64,000 bases of DNA from Lysobacteraceae bacterium (GCA_023657465.1 JAGTJX010000002.1:186001-250000); one strand, 5' to 3'. Positions 33,295 through 42,187 are shown, counted from the stretch's first letter. Translations and numbers: made by a program. Notes: a model not told the origin generated them from the sequence alone.

Positions 33295-35448
33295 TTATTT
33301 TCCTAATCTTGCCTTCACGTCTTTGATCGCTTGTCTGAGTGCTACCTGAACGTCGCTGTCAGTTTCAATGTCCAAACGATCTCTGAGAAGATCGAGAGCT
33401 TTTTGGCTTGAAGTCGTGCCGAGGTAGTTTGCAGCTTCTCTGCGTCTGCCCCAGTCGTTGTTGTTCAAGTGATTTCCGAGTTGATTAATATGGCTGTCTG
33501 TAAAGGTTCTTCCTTTAAGCGCAGTCGATACTGCGTTCTTAACCTCGCTGTCAGACTCAGGAATCATATCAATCAGTCTAGCTGTTACGTTTTCTTCCAG
33601 GGTTTTTGCAATTGCGTTTACTGCTGCAAGGCGGATCGTCCATTCAGAATCTTTGGTCATCTTAATGAGCGTTTCAATCACAGTTGGACTTAAGTTTTTG
33701 CTGATCAGAGTAATGACGTTCATTCGTCCCTCGGCTCGTCCAGAGGTGGAGAGCTTAATGAGTTCTTTCTCAGTTTCTTCGCCCATTTTTCTTCCATTAA
33801 GTGCGCTCATCGCAGCTTCTCTCACATCGCTGTCTGAGTCTGTAATGAGTGGAATAATAGCTAATGTAGCTTCTGTAGTATCAATAGTCTTAATGGAGTT
33901 AATCCCTTTTTTGCGAGTGCCCCAGTCATTGTTGCTTAATAGTTTTTGAAACTCAGGAAGTTCAGTGTTTGAGAGTTTACGCTTGTTGACAGCTGCGGTT
34001 GCTGCATTAGCAACATCACTGTCGGAGTCTCCCATTTTACAAATAAGAGCTTTTGTTGCTACACTGCTTGGATTGAGTTCAACCTCATAAACTGCAGCTT
34101 CTCTTACTTCCCATCCACTGTCATTGAGCAATCCAATGAGTGTATTTAGTACTTCATCGGTTTTGAATTTTCCTAATGCCTGAATCACAATAATTTGGGA
34201 CGCATCTCCGCCAGCTCTTGCAAGTTGGATCAACTGTGGAATCTCAGCTTCAGTAAAGCCACGGTTAGTCATGATTGCAACAGCAGCGGTGCGAACATCA
34301 GAGAACGAATCATTGTAGCGTTCTAAAATAATCGCAGTTGCTTCTGGTGTTTTGATTTTACTGATGAGGTTGATTCCAGTGCGTCTCACTTCCCATGAGT
34401 TATGGTGAGACATTTGTGTGAGAAACGGAAGATTTGCGTTAGTGAGTGGAAAATTATTAACGATTGCTACTGCTGCATTAGCAACGTCAGAATCGCTATC
34501 TAACATCATGCCAAAGATCAAGTTCTGGTCTTCAGAAGTGCTCTTGATATTATTGAGCGCATTGACAGCAAGCCTACGCATACTCCAGCCTGAGTTGGAA
34601 AGTGCATTGATCACAAGATTTTTGATTTTTGAATCAGTGTTGCCTTGTTCAGCAAGTGTAATCGCACTGAGTTGAGCGATCTCGGCTTTCTTGCTCTCGA
34701 TCAGCGCGTTTGCAATATTCGCGAGTAAGTCTGCTTTAGTAGAAAGTTTTTCTCTTACCAATTGCAGGAGAGCGATTTTGTATTCATCAGAATCACTTTC
34801 GGTAATGAGTGAATACTTCTTAGGTAGTTCATTGAGAACAGTGTCCTGACCATCTTTTGATTTTAGAAGTAATTGTGAAAGGTGATAAACAGAGCGGTAC
34901 AGATAGGTATTACTGAGTTCCTTGGTTGCGGCACTCAACTCATCTTTTGGAGAGGTAATAGTCACTGCAGCTTTTACTTTTCCTAGTAAGTAATCGTTCT
35001 TAAGGAGTGTTGCGGTAGTTTTTGATGAAACAATAGAAGCGAAGATCTGTTTAAATTTTTTTGCATGAGTATCTTTGCTCACTTCAACTACAAGACCGTA
35101 AAAGGTTGGATTTTTATTTTTTCCCTCTCTGATAATAGAGAAAAAGATGAAGCTATCGCTTGATTCTATATAGCTATCGTTACCAAAAGAGCCATAGACC
35201 TGCTGAAAAGAGCTATTGAGACAGGTGGGACCAGATGAAAGTGAGAAAGAGCATTCTTTTGTTTCATTGGTAAACTTCAAGAGAAGTTCGTCTGATGCTA
35301 GTTCAGGGGATTCAATTTTCGTTGATTCGACTAAAATCTGCTGAGTGAGTGCATATGCTGCGTAAGCATCTCGATCCTTGGCTTGAGCCGCTGTATTGAA
35401 AGTAAGATTGAGCGCTAGAGCAAACAGTAATAGAGAGAATGATTTCAT
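33295..35448 (-). CDS. Secreted HEAT-repeat protein
   Basis: Product of 717 residues. Signal peptide ends near AAQAKD. The first 200 residues hold a disulfide-like pair (ECSFSLSSGPTC). From about residue 250 to the end run some 15 HEAT-like repeats of 30-35 residues built around (S)DSDV.NAA, WEVRR or WGRRREA and IK.PEAT. Such solenoids bind other proteins. Repeats are nearly periodic, so recombination within the gene could change repeat number. It heads a unit with the DoxX-like gene; divergent from the amidase at 35551. Confidence 0.85.
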   Translation of the reverse strand: MKSFSLLLFALALNLTFNTAAQAKDRDAYAAYALTQQILVESTKIESPELASDELLLKFTNETKECSFSLSSGPTCLNSSFQQVYGSFGNDSYIESSDSFIFFSIIREGKNKNPTFYGLVVEVSKDTHAKKFKQIFASIVSSKTTATLLKNDYLLGKVKAAVTITSPKDELSAATKELSNTYLYRSVYHLSQLLLKSKDGQDTVLNELPKKYSLITESDSDEYKIALLQLVREKLSTKADLLANIANALIESKKAEIAQLSAITLAEQGNTDSKIKNLVINALSNSGWSMRRLAVNALNNIKSTSEDQNLIFGMMLDSDSDVANAAVAIVNNFPLTNANLPFLTQMSHHNSWEVRRTGINLISKIKTPEATAIILERYNDSFSDVRTAAVAIMTNRGFTEAEIPQLIQLARAGGDASQIIVIQALGKFKTDEVLNTLIGLLNDSGWEVREAAVYEVELNPSSVATKALICKMGDSDSDVANAATAAVNKRKLSNTELPEFQKLLSNNDWGTRKKGINSIKTIDTTEATLAIIPLITDSDSDVREAAMSALNGRKMGEETEKELIKLSTSGRAEGRMNVITLISKNLSPTVIETLIKMTKDSEWTIRLAAVNAIAKTLEENVTARLIDMIPESDSEVKNAVSTALKGRTFTDSHINQLGNHLNNNDWGRRREAANYLGTTSSQKALDLLRDRLDIETDSDVQVALRQAIKDVKARLGK

Positions 35449-35550
35449 GTGAGAATAACCCCTTTTGTCTGAGTTGGCTTATATGATGCGTCATAAAAAA
35501 AGGCAATAAAAATACTAGGTCTTAGAGTTTCCTAATATTACAGTGTTTCC

Positions 35551-36429
35551 ATGAAGTTAAAGCTGATTTTGGCATCGTTCATTCTCATTTGTAGTAGCTC
35601 TCAATCGTGGGGAGCCACCCCTCGGGATCAACTGCTCACATTGACTCAGAAGTGGATCGGAACACCGTATGGCTTCGGGCCACTCGGTGAAGGTGAGGAC
35701 GGTCGCTTTGATCAAGATCCGCTTTATCGCTTCGATCAGTTCGACTGTGTGACGTTTGTTGAGACTGCGCTATCAGCAGCTCTCACAAAAAATCATGCTG
35801 ACTTCAAAAAACACATGAATCACATCCGTTACAAGGATGGAGAAGTAGACTACCTCACACGTAACCACTTCTCAGAAGTGGACTGGATTCCTAATAATCT
35901 TGAAAACGGAATGCTGTTTGAAGTGCTTTGGGTAGTGCAGAAGCGGACAAGGTACGCTCTCCCTATTGCTGTTGCGAAGATTGATAAAAAAAATTGGTAT
36001 GCAAAGAAATCAGTCGCCGAGATCCGTGTGATTGGTGCTAGTGAGCAAAAGAAACAAAAGTTGCTGAAGAAACTGAGAAGCTCTGGAAGAATTTTCGAAG
36101 TCGAAGTGAGTCAGCTCCCTTATGTTCCGTTTTCAGAGTTTCTCGATAACTCCAGTGAGTTCTCAGATCAGATCTTAAGCGGTCTTCCTCCAGTAATGGT
36201 TCTCAGCGTAGTGAGACCGGGTTGGGATCTAGTAAAGGTTGCGGGCACTGAACTCAATATCACTCATCAGGCGCTGTTGCTTCAGACTGAGAATGGTTGG
36301 GTCGTGCGCCACGCAACTTCTGATTCTAGGTATCAAGTCGTAGAAGATAGCCTGAAGGACTTCCTAGCACAAAGGCAGAAGACAGCTGGTGTTGCAGGCA
36401 TTCATCTCGTGGGCGTGAATGGTTTTTAA
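35551..36429 (+). CDS. DUF1460 family amidase-like protein (NlpC/P60 fold)
   Basis: Secreted protein of 292 residues; signal peptide ends near SWGA. The DUF1460 hallmarks are present: KWIGTPYGFGPLGEGEDG, the nucleophile Cys in QFDCVTFVETAL (about residue 70), and the His in NITHQALLLQTENG (about residue 235). DUF1460 proteins of Bacteroides are N-acetylmuramoyl-L-alanine amidase-like enzymes. A periplasmic role in cleaving murein is likely. Its 3' end overlaps the next gene by 11 bases, so both are probably made together. Confidence 0.85.
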   Translation: MKLKLILASFILICSSSQSWGATPRDQLLTLTQKWIGTPYGFGPLGEGEDGRFDQDPLYRFDQFDCVTFVETALSAALTKNHADFKKHMNHIRYKDGEVDYLTRNHFSEVDWIPNNLENGMLFEVLWVVQKRTRYALPIAVAKIDKKNWYAKKSVAEIRVIGASEQKKQKLLKKLRSSGRIFEVEVSQLPYVPFSEFLDNSSEFSDQILSGLPPVMVLSVVRPGWDLVKVAGTELNITHQALLLQTENGWVVRHATSDSRYQVVEDSLKDFLAQRQKTAGVAGIHLVGVNGF

Positions 36430-37075
36430 ATTAGTAATTTTTTTATTTCTCTTTTCTTTCAGTAGTTCTGCACAAGTAGGCTTCAATCATTACTCAAGCT
36501 TCTCTAAACTCAAGGCCAATCACAAAGAAGGCAAAGACTTCAAGATCATTTTCAAAGATAGACTCAAGAAAGACAAGACTCGCACTCTCGTGATGGCGAT
36601 GCACGGCTGCAAGGTAGAGCAAGGGACGACGGAGCTCTCTGAAGCCATCGCTGGAGAGAAGTACTCGTACTACTCATTCTGTGGACTAAAGGAAGAGAAG
36701 AAGTATCCTGAACTGCTCCTTGATCCTTTGTTGCATATTACTAGTGCTCATTTTGATGAACCCAAACTCATGGAGATGGTTAATAAATGTGATCGTTGTT
36801 TGAGTATTCATGGCTTCTCGAATGACGGAGTGGACTTTTGCATTGGTGGCAGGAACGACGTGAGGCGTGCAGAGTTACTCAAGAGCTTGTTGCGCGACTT
36901 CCCTGAGTTCAAGTCCTGTGAACTCTGTTGCAAGCCATATTTAGGAATATCCAAGAAGAACCCTGTGAATCTCTGTAAGACCCCTGGAGTTCAAATCGAA
37001 ATGAGCGCACGTGTACGCAAAAAAATATTAGAGGACTCTGAGTTCAAAAAGAAGCTCGCTCAGGCAATGAGATAA
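36419..37075 (+). CDS. Poly-gamma-glutamate hydrolase family protein
   Basis: Secreted protein of 218 residues; ATG 36419 lies inside the preceding gene. After a signal peptide (LVIFLFLFSFSSSAQ), the zinc-hydrolase motifs of the PghP family (Pfam Gamma_PGA_hydro) follow in order: MHGCKVEQGTTELSEAI, LHITSAHFDEP, SIHGF and IGGRND, then GVQIEMSARVR. Six to eight cysteines (CEACCKPY-like cluster ELCCKPYLG) suggest disulfides, unusual for the phage-type enzymes. Partnered with a DUF1460 amidase it may attack gamma-glutamyl bonds in murein or capsule. Confidence 0.85.
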   Translation: MVFKLVIFLFLFSFSSSAQVGFNHYSSFSKLKANHKEGKDFKIIFKDRLKKDKTRTLVMAMHGCKVEQGTTELSEAIAGEKYSYYSFCGLKEEKKYPELLLDPLLHITSAHFDEPKLMEMVNKCDRCLSIHGFSNDGVDFCIGGRNDVRRAELLKSLLRDFPEFKSCELCCKPYLGISKKNPVNLCKTPGVQIEMSARVRKKILEDSEFKKKLAQAMR

Positions 37076-37076
37076 A

Positions 37077-37282
37077 TTACTTCACTAAACAACAAACGTA
37101 GTCTGTTACATTAATTTCGTTGTTTTCGTCAGGTGTCAGAGCCTTTGCAAATCCACCCCTTGAGCATTTATGTAGTTTCTTGCCGCCAGCATTCATTATA
37201 CTTTCAATGAGAAAGTCTGGTTTAAATTCATAACCACCACCACTTGTTGTGCGGTAGTAGGTAGTAATAAAAACGATTTCAT
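37077..37282 (-). pseudogene. Small protein gene with one missing base after the start codon
   Basis: GGAGG lies seven bases before ATG 37282. As sequenced, that ATG reads only 28 codons. Adding one A to the AAA after ATG gives MKIVFITTYYRTTSGGGY and an unbroken protein of about 68 residues ending DYVCCLVK at 37077, with KLHKCSRGGFAKALTPDE in the middle. The restored frame uses the strong ribosome site exactly, which favours a base-calling error or a very recent mutation. No family recognised. Confidence 0.6.
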
Positions 37283-37332
37283 AAATAATCCTCCTTGATT
37301 GAGGAAGTTATTAAATGAGAGAAATTTATTAA

Positions 37333-38577
37333 TCAATTCTTTTTATGCTTGAAGTAGTAACCAATCGACGACAAGGCGAGTAATCCACCCACACTCATCC
37401 ATTCAATGGTTGTAACGCTTGTCAGCAAGAACCCCATGGCGATGAATGAGAGCCACGGAACGATGCTGTTCTTGAGCTTGATCGCTGCAGCAACACAGAG
37501 AATGTACATGAGGATTGCTGATAAGTTCGCAAGTACGGCGAGTTTCTCAAACTGACTAGAGACTGCTAGAGCCCAGCCAATAAAAGATTGAACAATGATC
37601 GCAAACACAGGAGTGTGAGTCTTAGGATCGATCTTGCCGAATACTTTCGGTAGGTATCCGTCTTCAGCGAATGCAAGCAGTGTCCGAGGAAGACTCATCG
37701 TGATTGCGCTGAGATATCCCAGCGTCGAGAGGAGAGCGCCGAAGCCTAGAATCTTGCCACCTGTGGTGCCCATGATTCTCTCAGCTGCAGTCATGAGAGG
37801 TGAGCTCATGGGGCCGCGGAGTTCTTCACCGAGTACTGACTGAGTGACGGATTGTACTCCGAGATAGAGGAAGAGGACTAAGAAGAGCGCAGCGTAGAGC
37901 GCGCGCGGGAGGTTTTTCTTGGGATTGGCGATCTCACCGCTTGGGATGAGTGCGCTCTCCACACCTGTGAAAGCGAAGATCAGAACCATCGCGCCACGAG
38001 CGATGTCAGAGAAGTGGATAGAAGAAACAGGGGGCAGAAGAGCCTCGGACTTAATGTGAGGAATACCTGCGAATACGAGGAGGAGTAGCGGGAAGAGCTT
38101 TGCGATACTGAGGAAAATGCTCGTCTTAGATCCAGCCTTCACTCCATTGATGTTGATCCAAGAGAGAGCAGCGAGAGTGATGAAGACTCCAACGGCATTC
38201 CCCATTGCTCCCGAGAAGAGAGGTACAGCCATGCCCAAGAATCCAGCGTAAGCATTCGCAACCGATGCCATCGCGAATGTTGCTAAGAACCAAAGCAGCA
38301 CTCCGCAGAGGAATCCGACATACGAACCCAATACAGGTTGAACATAAGCGTAGGGGCCACCACTGGTTTTCACTCTGCTTCCCACTTGTACGAAAACTGC
38401 AACGATGAGGAACATGACGATGAAGCAAGTGAGATAGACAAATGGAGCTGCGGGACCTGCGATTGCATAGACAGCTGCCGGAAGTTTGAAGATCCCTCCG
38501 CCTACTGTGCAATTGAATGTCGAAGCGATGAGTCCTACGAGCCCTAGTCCGCGAATGAGTCCCGATGAGTTTGCCAT
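37333..38577 (-). CDS. APC-family amino acid permease
   Basis: Inner-membrane transporter of 414 residues with 12 predicted helices. The N-terminal TFNCTVGGGIFKLPAAV is the APC helix-1 motif with the unwound Gly triplet, followed by SGGPYAYVQPVLG. Helix 6 holds FAFTGVESALIPSGEI. Family members are proton or exchange transporters of amino acids or polyamines; substrate not evident. It stands alone, with a dispersed palindrome just upstream. Confidence 0.88.
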   Translation of the reverse strand: MANSSGLIRGLGLVGLIASTFNCTVGGGIFKLPAAVYAIAGPAAPFVYLTCFIVMFLIVAVFVQVGSRVKTSGGPYAYVQPVLGSYVGFLCGVLLWFLATFAMASVANAYAGFLGMAVPLFSGAMGNAVGVFITLAALSWININGVKAGSKTSIFLSIAKLFPLLLLVFAGIPHIKSEALLPPVSSIHFSDIARGAMVLIFAFTGVESALIPSGEIANPKKNLPRALYAALFLVLFLYLGVQSVTQSVLGEELRGPMSSPLMTAAERIMGTTGGKILGFGALLSTLGYLSAITMSLPRTLLAFAEDGYLPKVFGKIDPKTHTPVFAIIVQSFIGWALAVSSQFEKLAVLANLSAILMYILCVAAAIKLKNSIVPWLSFIAMGFLLTSVTTIEWMSVGGLLALSSIGYYFKHKKN

Positions 38578-38615
38578 GAGTCTCAGTGTATCTCAGTCGC
38601 GGGCTGCTTCGCTAT

Positions 38616-38663
38616 AGGATTGTGGCATTGAAATTCTGCGTGCCACAACCATGCCACAATCCT
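38616..38663. repeat. Dispersed palindromic element A, copy 1
   Basis: Inverted arms AGGATTGTGGCAT (38616-38628) and ATGCCACAATCCT (38651-38663) with an inner GTGCCACA. A longer relative with 18-base arms is at 48264-48338, in the opposite orientation; flanks CTTCGCTAT and TAAGGG are shared too. Intergenic, no coding content. Confidence 0.75.
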
Positions 38664-38700
38664 TTAAGGGGCGAGTGCACTTGATGTTTTAGTACTTAGA

Positions 38701-38735
38701 AATAAAAAAGGGCAGACTGAATCAGCCTACCCTTT
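38701..38735 (-). terminator. Rho-independent terminator of the HhH protein gene
   Basis: On the minus strand, AAAGGGTAGGCTGA pairs with TCAGTCTGCCCTTT (two G-U pairs), followed by TTTTTTATT. It lies 25 bases after the stop at 38761. Confidence 0.8.
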
Positions 38736-38760
38736 AGGTGATTGTTGGAGCCAGCGTCGC

Positions 38761-39903
38761 TTAGTACTTAACGCTATAAGTACCAGAGTGGGTAACGTAC
38801 TTGTCAGCGTAAAATCTGCTGCCTGCGCGAGTCACGCTATAGCGCACGAAGTATTTTCGGCCTGCTGAGTACTGACCATCATCCAAGCGAATGGATTGAG
38901 AGGTTACGTTCTGAAGATTTGCTACTCGTTCAGAGCGAACAACTTCATAACAAGATCCAACCCAGCTTGAACGGCAAACATCAAACTTGATGATGTTCTT
39001 TGATCCCGCGTCTTCTTTGGTGAAGTACTTGGAATCAACGCTGATGTTGAGAACCATTCCTTTTGAATCGCGAGCAAGAGTTGCATTCACAGCTTCATAA
39101 GGGAGGTTTCCTTTGATGCGTTCGGTTCCGATAAGCTCGATATTTGTCTCGTAATTGCCGTGGTTTTTAACGGGAGTCACATCAGCAGTGTATCTGTTGT
39201 GAGCATTAAGAGTGATGTCAGCATCACCTGGGATATCATTGAGAGTGATGTAGAACGTGTCTTTCTCGAATGACTGAAGAACCATGTTCTTGGCGACGAC
39301 TTTCGCAGTGACTGGAACGTATTTGTAGAATTCTTCGCGTTCTACTTCTACGTAGTACGAGCAGTCATATTTCTCAACATGGCAAGCAGTGTCTGCATAG
39401 TAGCCTAGGTTGACTGCGTTCTCGTATCCGTAAACTTCAAGCACGTTAGTGGAGAAGTTGTAATTGTAACCTGCACGGTTGAGCCCTTGTTGAGCGTTCA
39501 AAATTTCGTTTGAAAATGCTGACCATGAGCGCGGCTTCTTAGTGAAGTAGCCGAGATCGATGATTCTTTCTGCAGTGGTTTCGCCAATGCCTTTGATGGC
39601 TGATGCTAAAGCGCGAGGTTTAAGAGATTTGGAAACGCTGAAAAAGTTTTTCCAGTCACCTTTTGATCCATCGTTATCGATGTCTTCACAAACGGTTTTA
39701 GAACATGTCGTGGTTTTCTTTACATACTCGGAATAAATTTGGTTGATTCGGATGTCTGCTTCAATGGTCTGTAATTGATCATTGTCTTGAGCACCGAGTT
39801 TCAATGTGACTGTTTTTGGAACAGCTCTTAGAACTGGTTTTGCATTGGCAGATGATGCTGCAACTACTGCAAGCATTAAGAATAGCGGTAATATTTTTTT
39901 CAT
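38761..39903 (-). CDS. Secreted protein with helix-hairpin-helix segment
   Basis: Product of 380 residues; signal peptide ends at SSANA. Residues about 95-145 contain a ComEA-like helix-hairpin-helix (RALASAIKGIGETTAERIID followed by WSAFSNEI), which usually binds DNA non-specifically. Residues 170-190 hold a Cys pair (ADTACHVEKYDCSYY). The C-terminal half is beta-rich and Ser/Thr-rich. A secreted HhH protein of this size could bind DNA outside the cytoplasm, for example in uptake or attachment, which is inference. It has its own terminator. Confidence 0.75.
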   Translation of the reverse strand: MKKILPLFLMLAVVAASSANAKPVLRAVPKTVTLKLGAQDNDQLQTIEADIRINQIYSEYVKKTTTCSKTVCEDIDNDGSKGDWKNFFSVSKSLKPRALASAIKGIGETTAERIIDLGYFTKKPRSWSAFSNEILNAQQGLNRAGYNYNFSTNVLEVYGYENAVNLGYYADTACHVEKYDCSYYVEVEREEFYKYVPVTAKVVAKNMVLQSFEKDTFYITLNDIPGDADITLNAHNRYTADVTPVKNHGNYETNIELIGTERIKGNLPYEAVNATLARDSKGMVLNISVDSKYFTKEDAGSKNIIKFDVCRSSWVGSCYEVVRSERVANLQNVTSQSIRLDDGQYSAGRKYFVRYSVTRAGSRFYADKYVTHSGTYSVKY

Positions 39904-40034
39904 GATTCTCCCCTTGATTTAGTTTTTGGTTACTAGAGAGGGTGTAGTGGAATGGGACTGACGTTTCAACTCCATTTTGTGACAAAAAATACAGAAAGTG
40001 TTTCCTTGTGGTGCAGCATGTGGAAAACAAAATG

Positions 40035-41387
40035 CTACTTTGTTTTTTCCATGAAAAGTACGCCGTAGAGATCTTCGGAAAGTGGGATTTGGATTTCGGA
40101 CTGTGTACTATCGCTCGTAAATTGCACTTCAGGCGCAGAAACAACCGCAAGTGGTGAAGATTCACTGGTTTCTCCCATCACATAGACTGCAGCGACAGCA
40201 AGTGCGTCAATTACATTGGAGTGAGTCATGCGCATCGTTCTTCCGAAGAGATCCTTCTCGCCGATCTTAGATTGAGTCGCCTTCATTCCCCAGTGAGAGA
40301 GCGCGATTCCTGTGACTCCTCGTCTGAGTGCTGTCGTATGAGAGTCAGTGATGAGGATACCTAAGTTTTTCACACCATAGTGAGCACGAAGTGATTCGCC
40401 AATTTTTCGTGCGGATTCGTAAGGGTCTTTCGGAAATAAAATAAAATCGTTGTGCTCAGAATTGGACTCATCAATTCCAGCAGAGGCAATCAAGATTCCA
40501 TGTTTCACGGTGAGGTGAACTCCATGAATGGTCTCTCCTAAGTATTTGTCTGCGTGTTCTTTTACGAGATCAGTTTTGGATTTTACTGTCTCACGCTTCA
40601 CGATTGCATTCTCACAGAGCGAAACGATCTTGGAGGTGATCGCAAGTACAGTGTACTCTCGGATCATGTTTGTTGGCACCGAGCTCACGATAACATCGAA
40701 GAGAGAATTACCGTTGTGTACTGTACAAGTCTTAATCGGAGTAGCGATAATAGATCGTGAAGCAGTCGTGACATCCATCCATGCGATGAGTGACTTGCCT
40801 AGATAGAGGAGCGGTGTCTGGACTGCGCCTACGATGACTTTCACGCTAAAAGCAGTGAATGCATTGGCCCAGAAACTTGGCCAAGGGATCACGCCACCTA
40901 AGAAAATGAGGAGGAATACGAGTGTGTCGATTGCTTGCGAGAGGATGGACGCGAGATTGGCACGGAGGCCTAAGTACTTTCCTGACCACTTCGACTTAAG
41001 AGTGAGGAATGCTTCGATGTCAACAAGCTGCGAGATCATATACGCCGCAAGAGAAGCGAAGATCATGCGGGGAGCGAGTCCGAAAATCTGTCTCAGTATC
41101 TCGCCAGATCCTCGAGTAGGGGAATCGGGAAGTACAAGCGCTAGTCCGATGAAAGTGAGTGCCAGAAGTTGAATCCCCATTCCAATTTGAACCAGTCTGC
41201 GAGAAGAGTATTTGCCGTAGAGTTCAGCGGTGAGTTCGTTAGAAAGAAAAGTAAAAGGGAAAACGATAAGCCCAAGCGAGAAATCAAATCCCATGAAGTA
41301 AACGAACTTGGAACTTAAGAACGTCGACGTGAGGATCGCTCCGACGAAGATGGAACCTAAGAGTGTAGGACCAAGGGCCTGTTGCAT
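40035..41387 (-). CDS. Fusion: queuosine-precursor transporter-like membrane domain + CofE/FolC2-like gamma-glutamyl ligase
   Basis: Residues 1-205 are an integral membrane domain of the VUT/YhhQ type (FMGFDFSLGLIVFPFTFLSNELTAELYG, then several helices to LLYLGKSLIAW). Residues about 210-430 resemble F420-0:gamma-glutamyl ligase (CofE, COG1478): AITSKIVSLCENAIV, SAGIDESNSEHN, LFPKDPYESARKIGESLR, LGILITDSHTTALRRGVTGIA and AVYVMGETSESSPLAVV. In Chlamydia a COG1478 member (FolC2) replaces folate synthase FolC. No F420 pathway gene is in the window. The membrane part should import or move a pterin- or deazapurine-like ligand and the cytosolic part add glutamate; this coupling is inference. Confidence 0.8.
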   Translation of the reverse strand: MQQALGPTLLGSIFVGAILTSTFLSSKFVYFMGFDFSLGLIVFPFTFLSNELTAELYGKYSSRRLVQIGMGIQLLALTFIGLALVLPDSPTRGSGEILRQIFGLAPRMIFASLAAYMISQLVDIEAFLTLKSKWSGKYLGLRANLASILSQAIDTLVFLLIFLGGVIPWPSFWANAFTAFSVKVIVGAVQTPLLYLGKSLIAWMDVTTASRSIIATPIKTCTVHNGNSLFDVIVSSVPTNMIREYTVLAITSKIVSLCENAIVKRETVKSKTDLVKEHADKYLGETIHGVHLTVKHGILIASAGIDESNSEHNDFILFPKDPYESARKIGESLRAHYGVKNLGILITDSHTTALRRGVTGIALSHWGMKATQSKIGEKDLFGRTMRMTHSNVIDALAVAAVYVMGETSESSPLAVVSAPEVQFTSDSTQSEIQIPLSEDLYGVLFMEKTK

Positions 41388-41454
41388 GAGGGGTGTATAC
41401 AGGTTTTAAGCAGGTGTCTCAATCAGTAATGAGGAGAAGCTAAGTGGTGACCTA

Positions 41455-41511
41455 TTTTTGGTTCAAAATGTGGCTATCGTGCAGGAGGCTAAAAAGATTT
41501 TGAACCAAAAA
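41455..41511. promoter_or_regulatory. Inverted repeat upstream of the fusion gene
   Basis: Perfect 15-base arms TTTTTGGTTCAAAAT (41455-41469) and its inverse (41497-41511) with a 27-base loop, 68 bases before the start at 41387 and 20 bases after the GST stop. Could be an operator, an attenuator or a terminator of the epmA-GST unit; no U-run follows the stem on the minus strand. Confidence 0.5.
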
Positions 41512-41530
41512 AGGTTTAACTTAAAGTCGA

Positions 41531-42187
41531 TTACTTCTTCAACGGAGGTGGAGGTGGAGCACTGGCTGCAAACTCTGAATCCTTCATGCACTCTTCCACA
41601 TGTTTAGCTAACTCAGGATATTCCGCTGCCCAGTCCCACTTCTTGAATCTAATGCTTGCGTATTGAGCAGCAACTGCGATGTCCCAGCTTGCTTGATTGA
41701 GCGAGCGGGAAAATCCTTGAGAGGGATTTTCGTTTGAAGCTCCACTCCAAATTGCAATCATCTCAGGATCAGTACACAGCAGTTGCATGGTGTCTCTCAC
41801 TGCTGCTTCACAGTCCTTCATGAATGCTTCTGAAGGTGAAGGTTGAATCGTTTCTAAGAAGTGACTCACGATGAAGGTCATTACGCCCGTCGCGTAGACC
41901 GAAGCTTGTCTCACGAGTTCTCTGTGCTCTTGGTCTTCAGGCCAAATCTTGCCTCCTGAGCGATCATTCAAAACTTCTAGTAGGTTGTTCGAATCAGTGA
42001 GGAGCACTCCTTCGGGAGTCCTCAGTGCAGGTACTAATCCCAGAGGAGTGAGCCTCTCGAACTCAGGCGACGGTTCAAGCACATTCTCTTCTATGAGATT
42101 GAATGGGAATTCTAATCTCGAAAGCGCAAGTCTGATTCGTCTAGCAAATGGAGATCTGAGTGAGAAGGTGAGTTCGTAGTGTTTCAT
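41531..42187 (-). CDS. Glutathione S-transferase family protein
   Basis: Cytosolic protein of 218 residues with an N-terminal thioredoxin-fold domain (YELTFSLRSPFARRIRLAL, then LGLVPALRTPEGVLLTDSNN, the cis-Pro and Ser-Asn glutathione site) and an all-helical C-terminal domain. The Ser in LRSPFARR replaces the Cys or Tyr of other classes. Substrate unknown. The start overlaps the epmA stop by four bases. The C-terminus PPPPPLKK is a short proline tail. Confidence 0.88.
   Translation of the reverse strand: MKHYELTFSLRSPFARRIRLALSRLEFPFNLIEENVLEPSPEFERLTPLGLVPALRTPEGVLLTDSNNLLEVLNDRSGGKIWPEDQEHRELVRQASVYATGVMTFIVSHFLETIQPSPSEAFMKDCEAAVRDTMQLLCTDPEMIAIWSGASNENPSQGFSRSLNQASWDIAVAAQYASIRFKKWDWAAEYPELAKHVEECMKDSEFAASAPPPPPLKK

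Noticed and set aside
41388-41530. preQ1 or folate riboswitch before the transporter-ligase fusion
   Set aside because: I could not find the conserved core of the preQ1 or tetrahydrofolate classes; only a plain inverted repeat is supported.
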